64,000 nt of DNA from Calliopsis andreniformis (lineage: Eukaryota > Arthropoda > Insecta > Hymenoptera > Andrenidae), in NCBI RefSeq assembly GCF_051401765.1, contig NW_027480596.1, positions 434,001 through 498,000 on the forward strand. The letters are read 5' to 3'. The first letter of the stretch is position 1; the number at the start of each line of letters is the position of its first letter. The notes under the pieces are model-generated. The model had not been told where the DNA came from, made no database searches, and saw only the letters and a list, made by a program, of their open reading frames with translations. Positions 12,050-24,525 of the stretch are shown here, one piece after another. A program made the position numbers and the translations under genes.

Positions 12050-13870
12050 TCATTCTGCAATCTTCATACCCAATCCTCAATCCTCAATCCTCAATCTTCA
12101 ATCATCAATCATCAATCCTCAACCATCAATCCCCAATCCTCAATCCTCAATCGTCAATCCTCAAACCTCAACCTTCAATCCCTAACCCTTAATCCTCAAT
12201 CCTCAATCCTCAGTTTTCAATCCTCAATAGAATATCCTCAATCCTCTGTTTTCAATACTCAGTCCTCAATTTTCAATCGTCAGTCCTCAATTCTCAATCC
12301 TCAACCCTCAATCCTCAATCCTCAGACCACGATATTCAATCTTCTATCGTCAATCCTCAATCGTCAATCCTCAATCCTCAATCCTCAATCCCCAATCCTC
12401 AATCCTCAATCGTCAATCCTCAAACCTGAACCTTCAATCCTGAATACTCAATCTTCAATCCTCAATCCTCAATCCTCAATTTTCAATCCTCAATAGGATA
12501 TCCCCAATTCTCAGTTTTCAATACTCAGTCCACAACCATCAATCGTCAGTCCTCAATTCTCAATCTTCAACCCTCAATCCTCAATCCTCAGTCCACGTCA
12601 CTCAATCTTCAAACCTCAATCCTCAATCATCAATCCTCAATCCTCAACCATCAATCCTGAATCCTCAATCCTCAATCCTCAATCCTCAATTCTCAGCCCT
12701 CTGTAGATAATCCTCAATTCCCAGTTTTCAATACTCAATCCTCAACCTACAATCTTCAAATCTCAGTTCTCGAACATAAATTCTCAACACTCTATCCTCA
12801 ACACTCAGTCCTGAACCTTCAATCAACAACCCTCAAACCTCAATCTTCAATCTTCAACCCTCGACCCTCAATTCTCAGTCCTCAATCCTCAATCCTCAAT
12901 CCTCAATCTTCAATCTTCAATCCTCAATCCCCAATCCTCAATCCTCAATCCTCAATCCTCAGTCGTCAATCCTCAATCTTCAATACTCAATCGTCAATCT
13001 TCAATCCTGAATACTCAACCTTCAATCCTCAATACTCAATCTTCAATCCTCAACACTCAATCCACAATCCACAATCCTCAATCCTCAATCCTCAATACGC
13101 AATCCTCAATCCTCAATCCTCATTACCCAATCCTCAACCTTCAATCCTCAATCCTCAATCCTCAAGCCTCAATCCTCAATCCTGAATACTCAATCTTCAA
13201 TCCTCAATCCTCAATCCTCAGTCATCAATCCTCAATCCTCAATACTCAATCTTCAACATCAATCCTCAATCCTCAATCTTCAATCCTCAATCCTCAATAT
13301 TCAATCCTCAATCCTCAACGCTCAATCCTCAACCCACAGTCTCAACCATCAATCCTCAATCCTCAATCCTCAAACCTCAGTCCTCAGTAGAATATCCTCA
13401 ATTCTCAGTTATGAATACTCAATCCACAATCTTCAATCTTCAAATCTCAAACCTCAAGCATCAATTCTTAACACTCGAACCTCAACCCACAGTCCTGAAT
13501 ATTTAACCCTCAATGCTCAATCCTCAATATTCAATTTTAAATCAACAACCGTCAATCCTCAATCCTCAATCCTCAATCCTCAGTCCTCAAGTCTCAACCC
13601 TCAATATTCAATAATCGATCCTCAATCCTCAATCCTAAATCCTCAATCGTCAATCCTCAATCCTCAACAATCAATCCACAATCCTCAATCCCCAATCCTC
13701 AATACTCAATCGCCAATCCTCAAACATCAACCTTCAATCCTCAACCCTTGATCGTCAATCCTCAATCCTCAGTCCTCAATTTTCAATCCTCAATATAATA
13801 TCCTCAATTCTCAGTTTTTAGTACTCAGTCCTCAATCTTCAATCGTCAATCCTCAATCCTCAATCCTCAA
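12050..13870. repeat. Divergent heptamer zone between families A and B
   Basis: Units here are more degenerate and less often perfect TCAATCC than on either side. Repeated oddities are CAGTTTTCAATCCTCAATAG, ATCGTCAATCC and AAATCTCA. Diverged modules starting TAG occur near 12,228, 12,480, 12,703, 13,388 and 13,790, but with variable sequence after them. No block of more than a few units is shared at high identity with the rest of the window, except for the module framework also seen at 63,740-63,850. This looks like an older, less homogenised part of the array. I see no gene in it. Confidence 0.75.
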
Positions 13871-14149
13871 TCCTCAATGTTCAATCCGAAATACCCAATC
13901 CTCAATCTTCAATCCTCAATCCTCAATCCTCAACCCTCAATACTCAATCCTCAATTCTCTGTCCTCAAACATCAATATCCAACCCTCAGTCCTCGTCCTC
14001 TATCCACAACCTTCAATCCTCAATCCTCAATCTTCAATCATCAATATTCAATCCTCAATCCTCAATCCTCAATCCTCAATCCTCAATCCTCAATCCTCAA
14101 TCCTCATTCCTCAATCCTCAATCTTCAATCCTCAATACTCAATCTTCAA

Positions 14150-15983
14150 TCCCCAATCCTCAATTCTCAATCCTCAAGCCTCAATGTTCAATCCTCAATA
14201 CTCAATCTCCAATCCTAGATCCTCAATCCCCAATCCTCAATCCTTAATACTCAATCTTCAATCCTCAATCCCCGGTCATCAATCTTCAATCCTCAATGCT
14301 CAATCCTCAATCCTCAATCCTCAGGCCTCAATTCACAATCCTCAATCCTCAAACCTCATTCTTCAACCGTCAGTCCTCGTCCTCAATCCTCAAACCTCAA
14401 TCCTCAATCCTCAATATTCTATCATCAATACTCAATATTCAATCCTCAATGCTCTATCTTCAATCCTCAATCCTCAATCCTCAATATTCAAGACACAACC
14501 CTCAGCCATCAATCCTCAATACTCAACCATCAATCCTCAATTCTCAATACTCAATACAATATTCTGAATACTCATGGTTCAATACTCAAACCACAATATT
14601 CAATAATCAAGTCTCAATCCTCAATCCCCAATCCTCAATATTCAACACACAACCCTCAGCCAACATTCCTCAATACTCAACCATCAATCCTCAAATCTCA
14701 ATACTCAGTAGAATATCCTGAATCCGCATGGTTCGGTACTCAAACCACAATATTCAATAATCAAATCTCAATCCTCAATCTTCAATCCTCAATACTCAAT
14801 TACAACCCTCAATCCTCAATCTTCAATCGTCAATCCTCAATTATCAATCCTCAATCCTCAATCCTCAACCTTCAATCCTCAATACTGAATATTCAATCCT
14901 CAATCCTCAATCCTCAATCCTCAATCCACAATCCTCAATCCTCAATCCTCAATCCTCAATCCTCAATCCTCAATACTCAATCTGCAATCCTCAATACTCA
15001 ATCCTCAATCCTCAATCTTCAATCATCAATATTCAATCTTCAATCCCCAACCCTCAATCCTCAATCCTCAATCCTCAATCCTCAACCTTCAATCCTCAAT
15101 ACTCAATATTCAATCCTCAATTCTCAATCCTCAATCCTCAATCCACAATCCTCAATCCTCAATCCTCAATCCTCAATCCTCAATACTCAATCTGCAATCC
15201 TCAATACTCAATCCTCAATCCTCAATCCTCAATCTTCAATCATCAATATTCAATCTTCAATCCCCAACCCTCAATCCTCAATCCTCAATCCTCAATCCTC
15301 AATCTTCAATCCTCAATCCTCAATCCTCAACCCTCAATCCTCATTCCTCAAACCTCAGTCCTCAACCCTCAGTCCTCATCCTCAATTCTCAATTCTCAAT
15401 CCTCAATCCTCAATCCTCAATCTTCAATCGTCAATAATCAATCTCCAATCCTAGATCCTCAATCCCCAATCTTCAATCCTTAATACTCAATCTTCAATCC
15501 TCAATCCCCAGTCATCAATCGTCAAACCTCAATGCTCAATCCTCAATCTTCAATCCTCAGTCTTCAATCCACAATCCTCAATCCTCAAACCTCAATCTTC
15601 AACCGTCAGTCCTCGTCCTCAATCCTCAAACCTCAATCCTCAATCCTCAATATTCAATCGTCAATACTCAATCTTCAATCCTCAATGCTCTATCCTCAAT
15701 CCTCAGTCCTCAATCCTCAATATTCAAGACACAACCCTCAGCCATCAATCCTCAATACTCAACCATCAATCCTCAATTCTCGATACTCAATACAATATTC
15801 TGAATACTCATGGTTCAACACTCAATCCACAATATTCAATAATCAAGTCTCAATCCTCAATCTTCAATCCTCAATACTCAATTTCAATCCTCAATCCTCA
15901 ATACTCAATCCCCAATACTCAATCCTCAATCGTCAATCCTCAATCCCCAATCGTCAATCTTCAATCCTCAACCTCAATCCTCA
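14150..15983. repeat. Duplicated block B-i, 5' copy (partner 61,847-63,668)
   Basis: Shift 47,697 bp for most of its length (GTTCGGTACT at 14,731 and 62,428; a CTCAACCTTC run at 14,864 and 62,561), dropping to 47,684 bp by 15,532/63,216. The 13-bp loss in the 3' copy lies near 15,365/63,060, where a CAGTCCTCATCC stretch is missing. The copies part at 15,984/63,669: this copy continues into family B, the 3' copy into a divergent zone. Confidence 0.87.
14864..15300. repeat. 217-bp tandem pair
   Basis: CTCAACCTTC at 14,864 and 15,081, and CAATCCCCAA at 15,041 and 15,258, show two adjacent copies 217 bp (31 units) apart. The same pair at the same spacing is present in the 3' copy (62,561 and 62,778), so this duplication preceded the 47.7-kb one. 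Confidence 0.87.
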
Positions 15984-16699
15984 ATCCTCAATCCTCAATC
16001 CTCAATCTTCAATCATCAATACTCAATCTTCAATCCTCAATGCTCTATCCTCAATACTCAATCCTCAATCCTCAATATTCAAGACACAACCCTCAGCCAT
16101 CAATCCTCAATACTCAACCATCCATCCTCAATTCTCAATACTCAATACAATTTCTGAATACTCATGGTTCAATACTCAATCCACAATATTCAATAATCAA
16201 GTCTCAATCCTCAACCTTCAATCCTCAATACTCAATTTCAATCCTCAATCCTCAATTCTCAATCCCCAATACTCAATCCTCAATCGTCAATCCTCAATCC
16301 CCAATCCTCAATCTTCAATCCTCAACCTCAATCCTCAATCCTCAATCCTCAATCCTCAATCTTCAATCCTCAATACTCAATCTTCAATCCTCAATCCTCA
16401 ATCCTCAATCCTCAATCCTCAATCCTCAATCTTCAATCCTCAATCCTCAATCCTCAATACTCAATCTGCAATCCTCAATCCCCAATCCTCAATTCTCAAT
16501 CCTCAAGCCTCAATGTTCAATCCTCAATACTCAATCTTCAATCCTCAATCCTCAATCCTCAATCCTCAATCCTCATTCTTCAATCCTCAATACCCAATCC
16601 TCAATCTTCAATCCTCAATCCTCAATGTTCAATCCTCAATACTCAATCTCCAATCCTAGATCCTCAATCCCCAATCTTCAATCCTTAATACTCAATCTT

Positions 16700-19380
16700 C
16701 AATCCTCAATCCCCAGTCATTAATCTTCAATCCTCAAAGCTCAATCCTCAATCCTAAATCCTCAGTCCTCAATCCACAATCCTCAATCCTCAAACCTCAA
16801 TCTTCAACCGTCAGTCCTCGTCCTCAATCCTCAAACCTCAATCCTCAATCCTCAACATTCAATCATCAATACTCAATATTCAATCCTCAATGCTCTATCC
16901 TCAATCCTCAATCCTCAATCCTCAGTATTCAAGACACAACCCTCAGCCATCAATCCTCAGTACTCAACCGTCAATCCTCAAGTCTCAGTACTCGATACAA
17001 TATTCTGAATACTCATGGTTCAATACACAAACCACAATATTCAATAACCAAGTCTCAATCCTCAATCGTCAATCCTCAATACTCAATTTCAATCGTCAAT
17101 CCTCAATTCTCAATCCCCAATACTCAATCCTCAATCGTCAATCCTCAATCCCCGATCCTCAATCTTCAATCCTCAACCTCAATCCTCAATCCTCAATCCC
17201 CAATCCTCAATCTTCAATCATCAATACTCAATCTTCAATCCTCAATGCTCTATCCTCAATCCTCAATCCTCAATCCTCAATATTTAAGACACAACCCTCA
17301 GCCATCAATCCTCAATACTCAACCATCAATCCTCAATTCTCAATACTCAATACAATATTCTGAATACTCATGGTTCAATACTCAATCCACAATATTCAAT
17401 AATCAAGTCTCAATCCTCAATCTTCAATACTCAATACTCAACTTCAATCCTCAATCCTCAATTCTCAATCCCCAATACTCAATCCTCAATCCCCAATCCT
17501 CAATCCTCAATCCTCAATACTCAATCTGCAATCCTCAATCCTCAATCCTCAATCCTCAATACTCATTCTTCAATCCTCAATACCCAATCCTCAATCTTCA
17601 ATCCTCAATGCTCAATCCTCAATTCTCAATCCTCAATCCTCAATCCTCAGACCTCAAACATCAATATTCAACCCTCAGTCCTCGTCCTCTATCCACAACC
17701 TTCAATGCTCAATCCTCAATCTTCAATCATCAATATTCAATCTTCAATCCTCAATCCTCAATCCTCAATCCTCAATCCTCAATCCTCAATCCTCATTCCT
17801 CAATCCTCAATCTTCAATCCTCAATACTCAATCTTCAATCCCCAATCCTCAATTCTCAATCCTCAAGCCTCAATGTTCAATCCTCAATACTCAATCTTCA
17901 ATCCTCAATCCTCAATCCTCAATCCTCAATCCTCATTCTTCAATCCTCAATACCCAATCCTCAATCTTCAATCCTCAATCCTCAATGTTCAATCCTCAAT
18001 ACTCAATCTCCAATCCTAGATCCTCAATCCCCAATCTTCAATCCTTAATACTCAATCTTCAATCCTCAATCCCCAGTCATCAATCTTCAATCCTCAAAGC
18101 TCAATCCTCAATCCTCAATCCTCAGTCCTCAATCCACAATCCTCAATCCTCAAACCTCAATCTTCAACCGTCAGTCCTCGTCCTCAATCCTCAAACCTCA
18201 ATCCTCAATCCTCAACATTCAATCATCAATACTCAATATTCAATCCTCAATGCTCTATTCTCAATCCTCAATCCTCAATCCTCAATATTCAAGACACAAC
18301 CCTCAGCCATCAATCCTCAATACTCAACCATCAATCCTCAAGTCTCAATACTCGATACAATATTCTGAATACTCATGGTTCAATACTCAAACCACAATAT
18401 TCAATAACCAAGTCTCAATCCTCAATCATCAATCCTCAATACTCAATTTCAATCCTCAATCCTCAATTCTCAATCCCCAATACTCAATCCTCAATCGTCA
18501 ATCCTCAATCCCCAATCCTCAATCTTCAATCCTCAACCTCAATCCTCAATCCTCAATCCCCAATTCTCAATCTTCAATCATCAATACTCAATCTTCAATC
18601 CTCAATGCTCTATCCTCAATCCTCAATCCTCAATCCTCAATATTCAAGACACAACCCTCAGCCATCAATCCTCAATACTCAACCATCAATCCTCAATTCT
18701 CAATACTCAATACAATATTCTGAATACTCATGGTTCAATACTCAATCCACAATATTCAATAATCAAGTCTCAATCCTCAATCTTCAATCCTCAATACTCA
18801 ATTTCAATCCTCAATCCTCAATTCTCAATCCCCAATACTCAATCCTCAATCCTCAATCCTCAATCCTCAATCCTCAATACTCAATCTGCAATCCTCAATC
18901 CTCAATCCTCAATCCTCAATTCTCATTCTTCAATCCTCAATACCCAATCCTCAATCTTCAATCCTCAATCCTCAATCCTCAATTCTCAATCCTCAATCCT
19001 CAATCCTCAGACCTCAAACATCAATATTCAACCCTCAGTCCTCGTCCTCTATCCACAACCTTCAATGCTCAATCCTCAATCTTCAATCATCAATATTCAA
19101 TCTTCAATCCTCAATCCTCAATCCTCAATCCTCAATCCTCAATCCTCAATCCTCATTCCTCAATCCTCAATCTTCAATCCTCAATACTCAATCTTCAATC
19201 CCCAATCCTCAATTCTCAATCCTCAAGCCTCAATGTTCAATCCTCAATACTCAATCTTCAATCCTCAATCCTCAATCCTCAATCCTCAATCCTCATTCTT
19301 CAATCCTCAATACCCAATCCTCAATCTTCAATCCTCAATCCTCAATGTTCAATCCTCAATACTCAATCTCCAATCCTAGA
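16700..19380. repeat. 1,360-bp tandem pair
   Basis: Markers repeat exactly 1,360 bp apart: CAATGCTCTAT-type units (ATG at 16,890 and 18,250; 17,245 and 18,605), CAATGCTCAATCC (ATG at 17,705 and 19,065) and CAATGTTCAATCC (ATG at 17,985 and 19,345). The junction is near 18,030-18,060. The second copy is then re-used in the 3.23-kb duplication that follows. Confidence 0.87.
16890..17599. repeat. 355-bp higher-order dimer (representative of at least 12)
   Basis: The unit starting at a CAATGCTCTATCC heptamer occurs in side-by-side pairs. ATG positions are 16,890/17,245, 18,250/18,605, 30,437/30,792, 36,595/36,950 and 47,085/47,440, spaced 355 bp; and 20,315/20,663, 21,486/21,834, 23,544/23,892, 32,509/32,857, 38,403/38,751, 42,999/43,347 and 48,934/49,282, spaced 348 bp. 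The two lengths are 51 and 50 heptamers minus two bases. The missing bases are in the 6-bp units after CAATTT and in CAACCTCAATCC. The first unit of each pair usually carries ATACTCGATACAATATT and an AACCAAGTC variant; the second carries ATACTCAATACAATATT and AATCAAGTC. This is an alternating two-type higher-order repeat. Confidence 0.88.
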
Positions 19381-19390
19381 TCCTCAATCC

Positions 19391-19822
19391 TCGATCCTCA
19401 GTCCTCAGGCATCAATACTCAATCTTCAATACTCAATCCTCAATCCTCAATCCTCAATCCTCAATCCTCAACCCTCAATCCTCATTCCTCAAACCTCAGT
19501 CCTCAACCCTCAGTCCTCATCCTCAATTCTCAATTCTCAATCCTCAATCCTCAATCCTCAATCTTCAATCCTCAATAATCAATCTCCAATCCTCAATTCT
19601 CAATCCTCGATCCTCAGTCCTCAGGCATCAATACTCAATCTTCAATACTCAATCCTCAATCCTCAATCCTCAATCCTCAATCCTCAACCCTCAATCCTCA
19701 TTTCTCAAACCTCAGTCCTCAACCCTCAGTCCTCATCCTCAATTCTCAATTCTCAATCCTCAATCCTCAATCCTCAATCTTCAATCCTCAATAATCAATC
19801 TCCAATCCTAGATCCTCAATCC
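19391..19822. repeat. 216-bp tandem pair (TCGATCC...CAGGCATCAATAC)
   Basis: TCGATCCTCAGTCCTCAGGC begins at 19,391 and 19,607, 216 bp apart (31 units minus one base; one 6-bp unit lies in CTCATCCTCAATTC). Further pairs with the same spacing begin at 22,620/22,836, 31,585/31,801 and 42,075/42,291. At about 37,695 and 48,226 the same context has only one copy. Confidence 0.87.
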
Positions 19823-19853
19823 CCAATCTTCAATCCTTAATACTCAATCTTCA
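19790..19853 (+). repeat. Conserved three-frame stop cluster, family B example
   Basis: TAA at 19,792-19,794, TAG at 19,809-19,811 and TAA at 19,838-19,840 fall in three different forward frames, with the same 17- and 29-nt spacings as the family A example at 718-766. The same block recurs at most higher-order units, for example near 23,025, 27,590, 31,985, 35,815, 37,880, 42,475, 46,305 and 48,410. It is the main reason forward frames end where they do. Confidence 0.85.
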
Positions 19854-21295
19854 ATCCTCAATCCCCAGTCATCAATCTTCAATCCTCAATGCTCAATCTT
19901 CAATCCCCAATCCTCAATTCTCAATCCTCAAGCCTCAATGTTCAATCCTCAATACTCAATCTTCAATCCTCAATCCTCAATCCTCAATCCTCAATCCTCA
20001 TTCTTCAATCCTCAATACCCAATCCTCAATCTTCAATCCTCAATCCTCAATGTTCAATCCTCAATACTCAATCTCCAATCCTAGATCCTCAATCCCCAAT
20101 CGTCAATCCTTAATACTCAATCTTCAATCCTCAATCCCCAGTCATCAATCTTCAATCCTCAAAGCTCAATCCTCAATCCTCAATCCTCAGTCCTCAATCC
20201 ACAATCCTCAATCCTCAAACCTCAATCTTCAACCGTCAGTCCTCGTTCTCAATCCTCAAACCTCAATCCTCAATCCTCAACATTCAATCATCAATACTCA
20301 ATATTCAATCCTCAATGCTCTATCCTCAATCCTCAATCCTCAATCCTCAATATTCAAGACACAACCCTCAGCCATCAATCCTCAATACTCAACCATCAAT
20401 CCTCAAGTCTCAATACTCGATACAATATTCTGAATACTCATGGTTCAATACTCAAACCACAATATTCAATAACCAAGTCTCAATCCTCAATCATCAATCC
20501 TCAATACTCAATTTCAATTCTCAATCCTCAATTCTCAATCCCCAATACTCAATCCTCAATCGACAATCCTCAATCCCCAATCCTCAATCTTCAATCCTCA
20601 ACCTCAATCCTCAATCCCCAATCCTCAATCTTCAATCATCAATACTCAATCTTCAATCCTCAATGCTCTATCCTCAATCCTCAATCCTCAATCCTCAATA
20701 TTCAAGACACAACCCTCAGCCATCAATCCTCAATACTCAACCATCAATCCTCAATTCTCAATACTCAATACAATATTCTGAATACTCATGGTTCAATACT
20801 CAATCCACAATATTCAATAATCAAGTCTCAATCCTCAATCTTCAATCCTCAATACTCAATTTCAATCCTCAATCCTCAATTCTCAATCCCCAATACTCAA
20901 TCCTCAATCCTCAATCCTCAATCCTCAATCCTCAATACTCAATCTGCAATCCTCAATCCTCAATCCTCAATCCTCAATTCTCATTCTTCAATCCTCAATA
21001 CCCAATCCTCAATCTTCAATCCTCAATCCTCAATCCTCAATTCTCAATCCTCAATCCTCAATCCTCAGACCTCAAACATCAATATTCAACCCTCAGTCCT
21101 CGTCCTCTATCCACAACCTTCAATGCTCAATCCTCAATCTTCAATCATCAATATTCAATCTTCAATCCTCAATCCTCAATCCTCAATCCTCAATCCTCAA
21201 TCCTCAATCCTCATTCCTCAATCCTCAATCTTCAATCCTCAATACTCAATCTTCAATCCCCAATCCTCAATTCTCAATCCTCAAGCCTCAATGTT

Positions 21296-24200
21296 CAATC
21301 CTCAATCCCCAGTCATCAATCTTCAATCCTCAAAGCTCAATCCTCAATCCTCAATCCTCAGTCCTCAATCCACAATCCTCAATCCTCAAACCTCAATCTT
21401 CAACCGTCAGTCCTCGTTCTCAATCCTCAAACCTCAATCCTCAATCCTCAACATTCAATCATCAATACTCAATATTCAATCCTCAATGCTCTATCCTCAA
21501 TCCTCAATCCTCAATCCTCAATATTCAAGACACAACCCTCAGCCATCAATCCTCAATACTCAACCATCAATCCTCAAGTCTCAATACTCGATACAATATT
21601 CTGAATACTCATGGTTCAATACTCAAACCACAATATTCAATAACCAAGTCTCAATCCTCAATCATCAATCCTCAATACTCAATTTCAATTCTCAATCCTC
21701 AATTCTCAATCCCCAATACTCAATCCTCAATCGACAATCCTCAATCCCCAATCCTCAATCTTCAATCCTCAACCTCAATCCTCAATCCCCAATCCTCAAT
21801 CTTCAATCATCAATACTCAATCTTCAATCCTCAATGCTCTATCCTCAATCCTCAATCCTCAATCCTCAATATTCAAGACACAACCCTCAGCCATCAATCC
21901 TCAATACTCAACCATCAATCCTCAATTCTCAATACTCAATACAATATTCTGAATACTCATGGTTCAATACTCAATCCACAATATTCAATAATCAAGTCTC
22001 AATCCTCAATCTTCAATCCTCAATACTCAGTTTCAATCCTCAATCCTCAATTCTCAATCCCCAATACTCAATCCTCAATCCTCAATCCTCAATCCTCAAT
22101 CCTCAATTCTCAATCTGCAATCCTCAATCCTCAATCCTCAATCCTCAATTCTCATTCTTCAATCCTCAATACCCAATCCTCAATCTTCAATCCTCAATCC
22201 TCAATCCTCAATTCTCAATCCTCAATCCTCAATCCTCAGACCTCAAACATCAATATTCAACCCTCAGTCCTCGTCCTCTATCCACAACCTTCAATGCTCA
22301 ATCCTCAATCTTCAATCATCAATATTCAATCTTCAATCCTCAATCCTCAATCCTCAATCCTCAATCCTCAATCCTCAATGCTCATTCCTCAATCCTCAAT
22401 CTTCAATCCTCAATACTCAATCTTCAATCCCCAATCCTCAATTCTCAATCCTCAAGCCTCAATGTTCAATCCTCAATACTCAATCTTCAATCCTCAATCC
22501 TCAATCCTCAATCCTCAATCCTCATTCTTCAATCCTCAATACCCAATCCTCAATCTTCAATCCTCAATCCTCAATGTTCAATCCTCAATACTCAATCTCC
22601 AATCCTAGATCCTCAATCCTCGATCCTCAGTCCTCAGGCATCAATACTCAATCTTCAATACTCAATCCTCAATCCTCAATCCTCAATCCTCAATCCTCAA
22701 CCCTCAATCCTCATTCCTCAAACCTCAGTCCTCAACCCTCAGTCCTCATCCTCAATTCTCAATTCTCAATCCTCAATCCTCAATCCTCAATCTTCAATCC
22801 TCAATAATCAATCTCCAATCCTCAATCCTCAATCCTCGATCCTCAGTCCTCAGGCATCAATACTCAATCTTCAATACTCAATCCTCAATCCTCAATCCTC
22901 AATCCTCAATCCTCAACCCTCAATCCTCATTCCTCAAACCTCAGTCCTCAACCCTCAGTCCTCATCCTCAATTCTCAATTCTCAATCCTCAATCCTCAAT
23001 CCTCAATCTTCAATCCTCAATAATCAATCTCCAATCCTAGATCCTCAATCCCCAATCTTCAATCCTTAATACTCAATCTTCAATCCTCAATCCCCAGTCA
23101 TCAATCTTCAATCCTCAATGCTCAATCTTCAATCCCCAATCCTCAATTCTCAATCCTCAAGCCTCAATGTTCAATCCTCAATACTCAATCTTCAATCCTC
23201 AATCCTCAATCCTCAATCCTCAATCCTCATTCTTCAATCCTCAATACCCAATCCTCAATCTTCAATCCTCAATCCTCAATGTTCAATCCTCAATACTCAA
23301 TCTCCAATCCTAGATCCTCAATCCCCAATCGTCAATCCTTAATACTCAATCTTCAATCCTCAATCCCCAGTCATCAATCTTCAATCCTCAAAGCTCAATC
23401 CTCAATCCTCAATCCTCAGTCCTCAATCCACAATCCTCAATCCTCAAACCTCAATCTTCAACCGTCAGTCCTCGTTCTCAATCCTCAAACCTCAATCCTC
23501 AATCCTCAACATTCAATCATCAATACTCAATATTCAATCCTCAATGCTCTATCCTCAATCCTCAATCCTCAATCCTCAATATTCAAGACACAACCCTCAG
23601 CCATCAATCCTCAATACTCAACCATCAATCCTCAAGTCTCAATACTCGATACAATATTCTGAATACTCATGATTCAATACTCAAACCACAATATTCAATA
23701 ACCAAGTCTCAATCCTCAATCATCAATCCTCAATACTCAATTTCAATTCTCAATCCTCAATTCTCAATCCCCAATACTCAATCCTCAATCGACAATCCTC
23801 AATCCCCAATCCTCAATCTTCAATCCTCAACCTCAATCCTCAATCCCCAATCCTCAATCTTCAATCATCAATACTCAATCTTCAATCCTCAATGCTCTAT
23901 CCTCAATCCTCAATCCTCAATCCTCAATATTCAAGACACAACCCTCAGCCATCAATCCTCAATACTCAACCATCAATCCTCAATTCTCAATACTCAATAC
24001 AATATTCTGAATACTCATGGTTCAATACTCAATCCACAATATTCAATAATCAAGTCTCAATCCTCAATCTTCAATCCTCAATACTCAGTTTCAATCCTCA
24101 ATCCTCAATTCTCAATCCCCAATACTCAATCCTCAATCCTCAATCCTCAATCCTCAATCCTCAATTCTCAATCTGCAATCCTCAATCCTCAATCCTCAAT

Positions 24201-24525
24201 CCTCAATTCTCATTCTTCAATCCTCAATACCCAATCCTCAATCTTCAATCCTCAATCCTCAATCCTCAATTCTCAATCCTCAATCCTCAATCCTCAGACC
24301 TCAAACATCAATATTCAACCCTCAGTCCCCGTCCTCTATCCACAACCTTCAATGCTCAATCCTCAATCTTCAATCATCAATATTCAATCTTCAATCCTCA
24401 ATCCTCAATCCTCAATCCTCAATCCTCAATCCACGACCCTCATTCCTCAATCCTCAATCTTCAATCCTCAATACTCAATCTTCAATCCCCAATCCTCAAT
24501 TCTCAATCCTCAAGCCTCAATGATC
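21296..24525. repeat. 3.23-kb tandem unit, copy 2
   Basis: Begins where a CAAGCCTCAATGTTCAATCC unit (ATG at 21,291) jumps directly to CAATCCCCAGTCATCAATC, joining units normally about 70 bp apart. It ends near 24,525, where the equivalent unit reads ATGATCAATCC (24,520) and the sequence departs from copy 1. The 3' part is copied again at +8,958/+8,965 bp (31,252-34,245). Confidence 0.88.

Larger units (their letters stand above)
1..12050. repeat. Family A domain, 5' copy (EcoRI-module dialect)
   Basis: This domain is defined by a diverged module starting TAGAATATCC (or TCGAATATCC) followed by TGAATTCTCAG and then TATTC or close variants. It begins at 251, 1465, 1848, 2811, 4269, 5210, 5377, 6179, 6562, 7260, 7602, 8663, 9131, 9389, 10080, 10596 and 11063. 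Each of these 17 copies carries a GAATTC site 11 bases after the module start. Spacing is irregular (167 to 1,458 bp), but some spacings recur, for example 383 bp at 1465-1848 and 6179-6562, showing that blocks containing several modules were copied together. The module usually sits downstream of a TCAATACGCAACCATC-type unit run and upstream of CAGCCCTCATCCTCCAT. The domain fades into a more divergent zone at about 12,050. Confidence 0.85.
18066..21295. repeat. 3.23-kb tandem unit, copy 1
   Basis: Matches 21,296-24,525 at +3,229 bp for most of its length (ATG markers 18,605/21,834, 19,065/22,294, 19,345/22,574, 19,889/23,118, 20,050/23,279), and +3,236 bp at its 5' end (18,250/21,486), a one-heptamer difference near 18,550. 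It contains an internal 2,058-bp repetition (18,605/20,663; 19,065/21,123). Confidence 0.9.

Noticed and set aside
12050..13870. A decayed gene or transposon hidden in the divergent zone
   Set aside because: The zone still parses into variant heptamers throughout. No inverted repeats, target-site duplications or protein motifs were seen.
14500..14800. AT-rich ACAATATTCAATAATCAA stretch in B modules as a replication origin or promoter
   Set aside because: The stretch is short, without a recognised origin or TATA context, and is part of the repeated module. Nothing besides AT content supports a function.
15532..16723. Two overlapping long forward frames as overlapping genes
   Set aside because: Both spell the same heptapeptide at different phase. 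The overlap is the arithmetic result of a 7-bp period, not two coding sequences.
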